Positions 27,176-34,008 of a DNA stretch of 64,000 nucleotides are shown piece by piece. The position numbers were made by a program, and so were the translations under genes. Position 1 is the first letter of the stretch; each line of letters starts with the position of its first letter. Source of the stretch: Stagnimonas sp. (GTDB lineage Bacteria > Pseudomonadota > Gammaproteobacteria > Nevskiales > Nevskiaceae); the NCBI GenBank assembly GCA_030696045.1, contig JAUYNO010000078.1, forward strand, positions 1-64,000, in the 5' to 3' direction. Below the pieces are notes generated by a model. It did no database searches. It worked only from the letters and a program-made list of their open reading frames with translations, and had not been told where the DNA came from.

Positions 27176-27472
27176 TTAGCCGACCTTTCGGACGGGTACG
27201 ACGTAGGTGATCGCGAGGGCTGCCAGGATCAGCGTCGTGGTCACAATGGCCACCGCGCTTCCGGCGCCCGGTCGCACGGAGCCGCTCAACCAGGCAAGGC
27301 CGATCAAAATCGGCATGCTGGCAATGGCAAGCAGCGAAACGACGACGGACCAGCTGGAGACTCGCCAGCGGTTCCCGCAGCGGACGCAGCGGAATTTGAA
27401 GATCGGTCCGAAGACCAGCTTTTTGACCAAGCTGATCCGGGCGATTTGGCAATGAGGGCAGCGCTGGGTCAT
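27176..27472 (-). CDS. Zinc-ribbon membrane protein (98 aa)
   Basis: 98-aa protein with an N-terminal zinc ribbon, CPHC (residues 5-8) and CVRC (about 29-32), followed by two transmembrane helices (about 42-64 and 71-92) and a short basic tail. Start codon overlaps the stop of the 46-aa gene by four bases (ATGA), indicating coupled translation. Zinc-ribbon/two-helix proteins of this kind are poorly characterised; a second Zn-ribbon membrane protein occurs at 30820-31227. Confidence 0.7.
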   Translation of the reverse strand: MTQRCPHCQIARISLVKKLVFGPIFKFRCVRCGNRWRVSSWSVVVSLLAIASMPILIGLAWLSGSVRPGAGSAVAIVTTTLILAALAITYVVPVRKVG

Positions 27473-27609
27473 GGAGCTTTGTCATCCCCGCCAGCGGCGC
27501 GCAGCAGAAGCCATCCGACAGCGATGCCAATGGCCCACAGCGGCCCCAAGACCCAGAAAAAGATGAACAGACCGATCAGGCCGACAAGTAGTTGTGCGAG
27601 TGATTGCAT
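27469..27609 (-). CDS. Very small membrane protein (46 aa), first gene of operon
   Basis: 46-aa protein, almost entirely hydrophobic: MQSLAQLLVGLIGLFIFFWVL then WAIGIAVGWLLLRAAGGDDKAP. Start chosen at 27609; longer in-frame extensions run through the divergent control region. Four-base overlap with the Zn-ribbon gene. It is the first gene transcribed from the spacer shared with the XRE regulator, so its leader is the likely control point of the operon. Confidence 0.6.
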   Translation of the reverse strand: MQSLAQLLVGLIGLFIFFWVLGPLWAIGIAVGWLLLRAAGGDDKAP

Positions 27610-27676
27610 ACGTTCCCTTTTCCCGACGCCCTCGTCCCAGCCGGCTTCAAACCGAGGAGATAGGTATTTATGCTGA

Positions 27677-27703
27677 CTGTGAAACCGACAGAAGTATCCT
27701 GTC
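27677..27703. promoter_or_regulatory. Probable operator of the XRE regulator
   Basis: Two overlapping palindromes in the 127-base spacer between the divergent operon and regulator: CTGT-N7-ACAG (27677-27691) and GACAGAAGTATCCTGTC (27687-27703), both built on the same CTGT/ACAG half site. Typical size and place for an XRE-family operator. Confidence 0.55.
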
Positions 27704-27736
27704 AATGGCCAGCCTGCTGGATGAGCCTTTGCCGCT

Positions 27737-28105
27737 ATGGCAAAGCAATCTGCTGGGCGAAAATCGACCCCGTCACTACGGTCAAGAATCTCGGGCAGCC
27801 TCGTCACGAAGCGAGTGGCCCTGGGCTGGTCTCAAGAGCAGTTGGCGACTGCGGCTGGAATCAATGCAGAAACGATCTCCCGCTATGAAAGGGGTGTCTC
27901 GTTGCCTTCGATTGAGGCGCTTGAACGGCTAGCAAAGGCGCTGAGCGTTGATCTGTCGGAACTTGTATCTAGCCCTTCAAATCAGCCGCCGGAAGACGCG
28001 CAGCTGATCTCGGCTTGGCTAACCGGCTTGAATTCAGATGACCGCGCGTTCCTGACGACACTCATCGATAGCGCAGCTCGGCATTTGAAGCGTCGCAAGC
28101 CCTAG
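27737..28105 (+). CDS. XRE-family transcriptional regulator
   Basis: 122-aa DNA-binding protein. Helix-turn-helix at about residues 23-77: LVTKRVALGWSQEQLATAAGINAETISRYERGVSLPSIEALERLAKALSV, with the standard SQEQLA and TISRYERG recognition elements. The C-terminal 40 residues are helical with no sensor domain. Divergent from the small-membrane-protein/lipoprotein/J-domain operon, with palindromes between, so it most likely represses that operon and itself. ATG at 27737. Confidence 0.85.
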   Translation: MAKQSAGRKSTPSLRSRISGSLVTKRVALGWSQEQLATAAGINAETISRYERGVSLPSIEALERLAKALSVDLSELVSSPSNQPPEDAQLISAWLTGLNSDDRAFLTTLIDSAARHLKRRKP

Positions 28106-28116
28106 GGCCGTGCGGT

Positions 28117-28590
28117 CTACAACAGGCCACGCTCCGCGAACGAAAGCGGCGTCGCCATGCCGCCCACGATGAAGTGGTCCAGCACACGCACATCGACCGT
28201 CTGCAGCGCCTCCTTGAGTCGCCTTGTCAGCAGGACATCGGCGCCGCTATGAACCGTGCAACCCGTGGGGTGGTTGTGGGCAAAGATGACCGCGCAGGCG
28301 TTGTGCCTGATTGCAGCTCTCACGACCTCGCGTGGATACACCGCCGCCTCCGAGATGGTGCCTTGGGCGAGCTCCTCCCAGGCGATGAGCTGATGCTTGG
28401 TGTCGAGGAAAAGCGCGCAAAACACCTCGCGGTCCTTCACGGCCAGATTCATCTGGCACCAGCGGCGTACCAAGTGGGGTTCATTCAAGACCGGCCCGGC
28501 CGTGCGAAGCCTTTGCTCCAGAATCCGCAGGGCGCGATACACCGTGCGGTCCTCTCTGGTTTGCTGCTTCGCGCCATCAAGTTGAGTCAT
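28117..28590 (-). CDS. radC: RadC-like JAB-domain protein (mobile-element type)
   Basis: 157-aa protein with only the C-terminal JAB/MPN domain of RadC; the N-terminal HhH part of full RadC is replaced by a short helix. Metal-binding motif HNHPTG at 105-110 with Ser115 and Asp118, and an upstream Glu in WEELAQGTISEAAVYPRE. Such short RadC proteins are common on plasmids and integrative elements; their function is unsettled. ATG at 28590 overlaps the stop of the upstream gene by four bases. Last gene of a translationally coupled set. Confidence 0.85.
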   Translation of the reverse strand: MTQLDGAKQQTREDRTVYRALRILEQRLRTAGPVLNEPHLVRRWCQMNLAVKDREVFCALFLDTKHQLIAWEELAQGTISEAAVYPREVVRAAIRHNACAVIFAHNHPTGCTVHSGADVLLTRRLKEALQTVDVRVLDHFIVGGMATPLSFAERGLL

Positions 28591-28952
28591 GCAGCCTCCA
28601 ATGGGTTGTATGTGATAAGGGCTTGAGCGCACGCAACGGCTTCGCGTGCCTCGGTAGCGCCTGGAAAGTTCGGGTCTTCGTTGCCGGCGGCCTTGAACGC
28701 TTCAAGATCCTCGGCGCGGCTTTCGGCGTACGGCAGGACCTCGGCGAGCGCAGCGCGCAAGCGTTCGATTTCAGCGCTGCAGGCGGTCAGCGGGTGCTCA
28801 ATTCCTTCGAACTGAAACAACGCATCGCGATAGAGGTCGATGAGTTCTCGGTCTTCAGGATCGTCGGACGATTCGCGCGCCGTCACCGCCTCCAATGCGA
28901 GGCCGGCGACGATGCGGAATAGTTCAGCGGGTTCAAAGCGTTGACGGGACAT
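28587..28952 (-). CDS. Hypothetical protein (121 aa) in RadC cassette
   Basis: 121-aa acidic helical protein: AELFRIVAGLALEAVTARES, then RLRAALAEVLPYAESRAEDLEAFKAAG. No named domain. Start at 28952 (MSRQRFEPAELF) is supported by GGAG about ten bases upstream; it overlaps the end of the DUF6915 gene by 20 bases. The stop overlaps the RadC start. Occurs with plasmid-type DUF genes, so it is likely part of an element-maintenance or anti-defense set, by association only. Confidence 0.6.
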   Translation of the reverse strand: MSRQRFEPAELFRIVAGLALEAVTARESSDDPEDRELIDLYRDALFQFEGIEHPLTACSAEIERLRAALAEVLPYAESRAEDLEAFKAAGNEDPNFPGATEAREAVACAQALITYNPLEAA

Positions 28953-29325
28953 GGGGTGTTTGCTCCGGTGCCGGAACGGCGCTTTCGGTTTCGTCATGGC
29001 GGTACCCCCGGCTCATCCAGCCCTCCCGGGGAATCCGGGATAGCCAGTCGGCCAGGCTCGGCACGATCCCGCCGCAGTCCTCCTGGATGTGCTGCTCGGC
29101 GATGTAGCGCACCGGCACCGCCCGCCCGGCGGAGTTGGTGATCGCCCGCCCGAAGTGCTGCTCCGCCTCGAAAACGCCAAAACTGTGATGCCGCAGCGCC
29201 CGGTGGCGGAAATCGCAGAACGCCACCTTGCTGCCGTCCAGCCATTCGTGGATGGGCAGGTAGTCGGCGACGTCTCCGCCCCAACGCTTCACCGAGGTCT
29301 GCGCGTGATAGCAGGGATGGGTCAT
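28933..29325 (-). CDS. DUF6915-family protein
   Basis: 130-aa protein. Family hallmarks: the N-terminus MTHPCYHAQTSVKRWGGDVADYLPIHEWLDGSK, the central FCDFRHRALRHHSFGVFEAEQHFG, and VRYIAEQHIQEDCGGIVPSLADWLSRI. The conserved His-rich HRALRHH and EQH elements look metal- or nucleotide-binding, but no activity is known to me. ATG at 29325 overlaps the DUF6878 gene by four bases. Confidence 0.75.
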   Translation of the reverse strand: MTHPCYHAQTSVKRWGGDVADYLPIHEWLDGSKVAFCDFRHRALRHHSFGVFEAEQHFGRAITNSAGRAVPVRYIAEQHIQEDCGGIVPSLADWLSRIPREGWMSRGYRHDETESAVPAPEQTPHVPSTL

Positions 29326-29735
29326 GGTTCGTCTCCGATCGCGACCTCGAACCCGTCGTGCGTCGAGGTGCTGTAGTCGGTGAAGCGCGCGTTGTGATCG
29401 TGCTCCAGCGTTCCGTCGGCAAGATGCCAACGGAATGAGCCGTAGGCGCCTTCGTTGTTCTCCCAGCCGCCGTGGCGCAGGTTCAGGAGGGCGTAGAGCA
29501 GATCTTCGACCCGCCGGCCGGTCGAGGTATCGACCGGGATGAAGCGGCCTGGCTCCGAGGCATCCAGGTAGCGGATATCTTCAATCTGCCCGGAATCACC
29601 GACGCCGTCGTAGTCGGCCTGGACATCGGAAATGCCCAGCGTCGACAGTTCGGCGCGCAGGGCGGGCTCGGTGGCCAGAATGTCTCGCTGGCGCGCGTTG
29701 TAGTCCTTCAGGAAGGTGCTGGTGGTGATGCTCAT
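29322..29735 (-). CDS. DUF6878-family protein
   Basis: 137-aa protein with the family segment LGISDVQADYDGVGDSGQIEDIRYLD (about 33-58) and NNEGAYGSFRWHLADGTLEHDHNARF (about 93-118). The acidic GDSGQIEDI motif is diagnostic. These proteins are found on integrative elements and plasmids, usually beside DUF6915; activity unknown. First of four coupled genes (DUF6878, DUF6915, 121-aa protein, RadC). Confidence 0.75.
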   Translation of the reverse strand: MSITTSTFLKDYNARQRDILATEPALRAELSTLGISDVQADYDGVGDSGQIEDIRYLDASEPGRFIPVDTSTGRRVEDLLYALLNLRHGGWENNEGAYGSFRWHLADGTLEHDHNARFTDYSTSTHDGFEVAIGDEP

Positions 29736-29777
29736 GAGGGCTCCTCAATCTCGGGCCGGCGGCTGGCCGGCAAAAAG

Positions 29778-29810
29778 AAACCCGGCGCGCGCTTGAGGCG
29801 CGGCCGGGTG
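29778..29810 (-). terminator. Intrinsic terminator after the DUF932 gene
   Basis: GC-rich stem ACCCGGCCGCGCC/GCGCGCGCCGGGT (one mismatch) with loop TCAA, followed on the minus strand by TTCTTTTTG. It lies between the DUF932 gene and the DUF6878 operon. Confidence 0.8.
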
Positions 29811-29853
29811 GTTTGGTGTCGCCGAAATGGCGGAAAGACGCGGTACCAGGGGG

Positions 29854-30810
29854 TTACGCCACCAACTTCAGGGCCTCGTCCCAGGCCCTCTGCTTGACCG
29901 CCGCCCCTTGCCCGAACCAGGCGGTATCCCGCCGGTGATCGTCGCTGCGGGAACGGCGGTGGTGGTCGACGTACTCGGTGACGCTGTTCAGGAGCCCCCA
30001 GGCGGTTCCGGTGCTCGATGCCAGTTGCGCACCGAGCCCCTTGCCGGCGTAGAGCGCATGGACTGCCTTGAGCGAGCGCTCACCGGCGGACTGGCCGTCT
30101 GTCGGAGCAGTGCTCGAGCCCGTCAGCACCCGGCGCAGCAAGGTCTCGGCCGAAGCGTCGGTGAGTTTTCGCTCCGCCAGTGCCTTCATCCGGGCCATGA
30201 AGCCGTCCCAGGACGAGATGGCGATACCCAGCTGCTGCTTCACCGCCTGCGCGTCGAACTTGCTCCGGTGTCCTACCTTGACTGCTCCGCCATCGTCCCG
30301 AAGCGCGATAGCCAGGGTGTTTTCGCAGACGACGCGGATCGACGTGAACTGCGCCGTGGTCGCCAGAGAGCCGTCACAGGCGGTGGCCAGTAGCAGATAG
30401 CCCCGGACCTCGTCACGGCCCTTCAGCAGGACGCTCTGACCGGTTCGGGCGAGCGCCCAGAGCTTGCGCCCCTCCTTGAGGACGCCGGCGGTCTCCAGCT
30501 GGAAGCCACCCGCCTCGGTCAGATCTCGGTAGAACTCCAGGATCTCGGCCGGCTGGACGACCTGGTATCGCTGGGAAACCACTGACAGGGGACGCTGGGT
30601 GTCGGAGCGGTACAACACCTTCTGCTCCGGAAAGGCATGAATCGACCCCAGGCCGTCGCCGGAAGCGACGAAGCGGACGTCGGCGGAGCGGATGGACCAG
30701 TCCATGCCGGCTTCGCGGGCCCAGGCTTCGAGAGACTGGTTGGGCGGCAGGACGGTTCCCAGAGAGTGGCGGGTAGCGGCACGTCGAGCGCCGATGGATG
30801 CGAGTGACAT
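29854..30810 (-). CDS. DUF932 (phage/plasmid-like) protein
   Basis: 318-aa protein of the DUF932 family carried by phages, plasmids and ICEs. Seen: VRFVASGDGLGSIHAFPEQKVLYRSDTQRPLSVVSQRYQVVQPAEILEFYRDL, the conserved front half, and SIRVVCENTLAIAL, the conserved core. The C-terminal part is helical (AVKQQLGIAISSWDGFMARMKAL) and ends VKQRAWDEALKLVA. Molecular role is not established. Nine bases after the Zn-ribbon gene on the same strand; the start ATG is at 30810. Confidence 0.85.
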   Translation of the reverse strand: MSLASIGARRAATRHSLGTVLPPNQSLEAWAREAGMDWSIRSADVRFVASGDGLGSIHAFPEQKVLYRSDTQRPLSVVSQRYQVVQPAEILEFYRDLTEAGGFQLETAGVLKEGRKLWALARTGQSVLLKGRDEVRGYLLLATACDGSLATTAQFTSIRVVCENTLAIALRDDGGAVKVGHRSKFDAQAVKQQLGIAISSWDGFMARMKALAERKLTDASAETLLRRVLTGSSTAPTDGQSAGERSLKAVHALYAGKGLGAQLASSTGTAWGLLNSVTEYVDHHRRSRSDDHRRDTAWFGQGAAVKQRAWDEALKLVA

Positions 30811-30819
30811 GGGTGCTCC

Positions 30820-31227
30820 TCAGTGCGATGGGTGGAAGGGGGAGTGCGCAGGCGAGGGTGGTCCGACGAACTCGTCGTCGGGATCCACGAAGCCTTGCGG
30901 GAACGGTCGGTCGCGGATCAGCTCAGGACCTCGGTCACCGAAGGTGTGACCGCATGCGACACAGCGATGGTTGTCGAGGACGTTGCTGTCGATGGCGTCA
31001 CCAATGCTGACGCCGGCGGCGGCCCCGCTGGCTCCGCCCAACAGCGCGCCGACGATGGCGCTGGCGATGCGGCCGACGAGGGTGCCGCTATTGCTGCTGT
31101 GAAGCGAGGACACGAAGCCAACGATGAAGCCAGCGATCGCGCCAACGGCACCGCAGAAGCGGCGGGCATGGTGCTGTGTCGTGACCCGGGTCGAGCCGCA
31201 CTTGGAACAGATCGGGATTGAAAACAT
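30820..31227 (-). CDS. Zinc-ribbon/glycine-zipper membrane protein
   Basis: 135-aa protein. CSKCG (8-12) and CVACG (about 97-101) make a split zinc ribbon whose halves flank a glycine-zipper hairpin (GAVGAIAGFIVGFVSS and GRIASAIVGALLGGASGAAAGVSIGDAI, about 34-85). The acidic tail ends in DPDDEFVGPPSPAHSPFHPSH. ATG at 31227 gives MFSIPICSKCG; the longer frame upstream has no Zn or hydrophobic logic. Similar glycine zippers occur at the start of the J-domain protein (24757-25848). No function known. Confidence 0.65.
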   Translation of the reverse strand: MFSIPICSKCGSTRVTTQHHARRFCGAVGAIAGFIVGFVSSLHSSNSGTLVGRIASAIVGALLGGASGAAAGVSIGDAIDSNVLDNHRCVACGHTFGDRGPELIRDRPFPQGFVDPDDEFVGPPSPAHSPFHPSH

Positions 31228-31331
31228 GGATCTCCTCTCCGACGATTTGGGACGAAAGGCATTCGTCCAAGCACGCGGGGATGCGGGCTCAGGAGAGGTA
31301 TATGTGGTCAAGAAGCGATTAGAAAGGCACG

Positions 31332-32132
31332 TTAGCGACGGCGCGCGATAACTGACTGCAGTGCCGTGATTCCCTCGCTAGGAAGTCGCTGATTAGGTAC
31401 CAGCTGAACTCCAGAAGCCCACATACCGAGGCCGGAGCGCCGGAACATCACTTCCTCCACCCCGATACTGAAGGCTTCACCGACCTCAGCCCCTCGGACC
31501 TTCTGTTCATGCTCCCGCAGCTGGGTCTTGTGATTCCAGCTGCTCATGAAGGCCCGGTCCACGAAATGGAGAGCTCCGTTTGGACATAGCAGCTTCAGCC
31601 CCAGATCACGACAGCGGCCCTGTACCGCTTGTCGATACACAGGGCCCGTGGCGCCGGAGTGCTCGGCAATCGGGACCCCTATCGTCTTCGTTATCTGCGT
31701 CGGATTGGCGCCAATGAGCCAGCAGGTGACGGCCTTGAAAGCGCCTGCCGGCAACTCATCCAACGCAGGGTCCATCAGATCTCCCTTCACAAGCAACACA
31801 GTGCCGGGTGGTCCTTGGTGGTGACTGACCACTTCGACGACGTCGCAGACGGACACCGGGATATGCATCAGTGTCAGATAGGTGGCAGCCTCCTTAAGCA
31901 GGCGGGCATTGATCTCCACACAGATCACCCGCGCACCATTGCGGGCAAGTTGGTAGAGGCCACGTCCTGCACCAGCGCCGACGTCCAGCACGAGGTGTGC
32001 CGATCCCAGTTGCGATGCCATCCAGGCATAGTCGTTGTCGCGATCCAACGCCACCGAACTCGCGACCCAGTTCTCTCCGTACTCGTCGTCAGTCATCGCG
32101 GTGCCAAAGGCGTTTTTTATGGAAGCGCTCAT
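31332..32132 (-). CDS. Class I SAM-dependent methyltransferase
   Basis: 266-aa Rossmann-fold methyltransferase: motif I LVLDVGAGAGRGLYQL (48-62), acidic loop VICVEINARL (69-78), and a following strand VLLVKGDLMDPALDELP. There is no DPPY/NPPY or PC motif typical of DNA base methylases (nearest is CWLIGANPTQ), so substrate is open: small molecule, RNA or protein. Lies 120 bases after the HEPN-motif gene on the same strand and is the last gene of the proposed defense module. ATG at 32132; composition is lower in GC than the core. Confidence 0.8.
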   Translation of the reverse strand: MSASIKNAFGTAMTDDEYGENWVASSVALDRDNDYAWMASQLGSAHLVLDVGAGAGRGLYQLARNGARVICVEINARLLKEAATYLTLMHIPVSVCDVVEVVSHHQGPPGTVLLVKGDLMDPALDELPAGAFKAVTCWLIGANPTQITKTIGVPIAEHSGATGPVYRQAVQGRCRDLGLKLLCPNGALHFVDRAFMSSWNHKTQLREHEQKVRGAEVGEAFSIGVEEVMFRRSGLGMWASGVQLVPNQRLPSEGITALQSVIARRR

Positions 32133-32252
32133 CGAGTCCGTTCTCCGTGGAAGCGTTCAGTGAAATGAGGTGAATCGCTATGTATTGGCCATCAGGCAAG
32201 TGAGTGCCGATGGCAGGCGTTGGCAACTCAGCAACTGCAAGCTAAATCGGTG

Positions 32253-33953
32253 TCACTCTGATGTGCGGTCTTTTGGTAAAAGGATCGCTTCCCACTCGAT
32301 CGAGTTGATCCCGTCAAAACTCGCCTCGAATTCGCGCAGGCCGACGTGCGCTGGATGTGCTTCAAAAGCACGCTCAACAAATAGCTTCGAGTTCGAACTC
32401 TCTCCGGCGATGCGATACTTCTCTGCAAGGGCGAGGCAGGCCGCAGCCTCGAGTAGTCGGGGCGCGTGAAGGCCTTTGGGTCGAGTCCGTTCGGCGAAAT
32501 ACAGCTCCAATGCGGTCCGATGTTCCTCACGCGTCCAGTCCTTGTGTGCGTTAAGGACCGTAGAGACGACAACCGTTTCAATGCTGGGGCGGCTCGCCTC
32601 CGCGCTGTGCTCGTTTAAGAAGGCATCGAACCCGGGCGTTCGCTGATCTGGGTTGACCAGAAGATTGAACAGGATGTGCAAGGCAAGCAGTGCGGGCCGG
32701 TGCGCCGCCGCTGCCTGGGGTAGCAGGCGCTCGATGTCGGCGAGCATCGGCCGCAGGTCGACAAGCTTGGCGTCGGGTTCACGATTGAGAACCGATGTAG
32801 TCAGACTGAGCATCCCTTCTAACCTTCGGCGCGCATCTGCCGGGTCGGTCAGTGGACGCCATACCCAGTATTGAGGAGCAAACTCCATCGAGACGACGCC
32901 CGCTTGCTCAAGCGTGTAGTTGTAGGTTTCCTTCTCGATCTTCGGGCGCTCGGTTACAAATGTTCTGATGACGTGACGAGTAAGTCGGAACAGTCCTTGA
33001 AAAGTCAGCGCGGGCCGGCGCTCGACAGTGATCGTTTCCCAATGCCCGTGCGGCAACGCGATAGGTGTGGGTAACGGTCGCAGCCGGTGGATGTATGCGG
33101 AACGCATCTCGTACGCTTGCCGGAGAGCCCCGTCGAGTTCGAAGCGCGTCACGGGGTGAACGCCGGCATTGGGCTCCCGGAAATAGTTGGCGTTGACATG
33201 AGCTTGAACAAAGGCGCGATAGCGCCGCGCCAGCGCGACGTGTTCATGTTCAAGGATGGCCGATCGAACGGCGTCCGCTCGGACCGCGATTACGTCAGTG
33301 AGAGCGGCATCGACCGCATTCCGCTTACGGCCATCTAGGTCAGACCATGCTGGTGCGAAGCCGTCGAAGTCCTGCGCGAGCGACTCACACGATGACACGA
33401 TCAGGGTGTAGGCAAGCGCAAGATCGTCAGGGATGCTGTGCAGGCCAGCCACGAAGGTCCGCATGGCACGCATGGCACCGAGATAGCTTCGACGCTCCAG
33501 CGCAAGTAACGCATCAACAAAGACAACGAATGCGTCCGCCTGCTCGTCTGAAATGTAAGTCGTTCGGTCGAAGAAGCCGGTGACAAATTTCTCGGGCGCT
33601 TCGTAGGACGAAAACCCTGGACGCCCTCCAGTAAGGGCGCGGACTGTCTCCGGCTCGCGCGAGAAGACACCGCCAAGACCGAACGAGGCGACCACAGCAA
33701 AGTCGTCGAGGAAAGGACCCACCGTATGTGAGACCAAAACGCCCACTTTCCGATCAGTCTTCTCGATTCGCTCCTCAAGTTCGTAGACGAGAGCTAAGTC
33801 CGCCGGCCCAGAGCCGGTTGATCGAAGAGTCCCGGCTCTCGTGACAATTGCGCGGTTATACGGAAGACGGACGTTGGCGTAGAGGACGCCTGTGAGCTGG
33901 TTAGTTCGACCAACACCGTGTTCATAGAGCTTTCCCGTGTTGATCTGCAGCAC
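32253..33953 (-). CDS. HEPN-motif protein, candidate RNase effector
   Basis: 566-aa soluble protein without a named full-length match. Residues 1-130 are beta-rich. A helical region (about 135-295) ends with YEMRSAYIHRL, an R284-x4-H289 pair as in HEPN ribonucleases, preceded by a helix with an acidic residue (LALAYTLIVSSCESLA, Glu190), the usual HEPN layout and close to ApeA-type HEPN proteins. The remainder (about 310-566) is helical, with TPR-like ends. It lies 55 bases after the NTPase-nuclease gene on the same strand. RNase activity is inferred from the motif only. Confidence 0.6.
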   Translation of the reverse strand: MLQINTGKLYEHGVGRTNQLTGVLYANVRLPYNRAIVTRAGTLRSTGSGPADLALVYELEERIEKTDRKVGVLVSHTVGPFLDDFAVVASFGLGGVFSREPETVRALTGGRPGFSSYEAPEKFVTGFFDRTTYISDEQADAFVVFVDALLALERRSYLGAMRAMRTFVAGLHSIPDDLALAYTLIVSSCESLAQDFDGFAPAWSDLDGRKRNAVDAALTDVIAVRADAVRSAILEHEHVALARRYRAFVQAHVNANYFREPNAGVHPVTRFELDGALRQAYEMRSAYIHRLRPLPTPIALPHGHWETITVERRPALTFQGLFRLTRHVIRTFVTERPKIEKETYNYTLEQAGVVSMEFAPQYWVWRPLTDPADARRRLEGMLSLTTSVLNREPDAKLVDLRPMLADIERLLPQAAAAHRPALLALHILFNLLVNPDQRTPGFDAFLNEHSAEASRPSIETVVVSTVLNAHKDWTREEHRTALELYFAERTRPKGLHAPRLLEAAACLALAEKYRIAGESSNSKLFVERAFEAHPAHVGLREFEASFDGINSIEWEAILLPKDRTSE

Positions 33954-34008
33954 GATTTGGTCTCAATCCTTAGCTATCTTCAATGAGTCAACGCTATGGA
34001 GTGGCATT

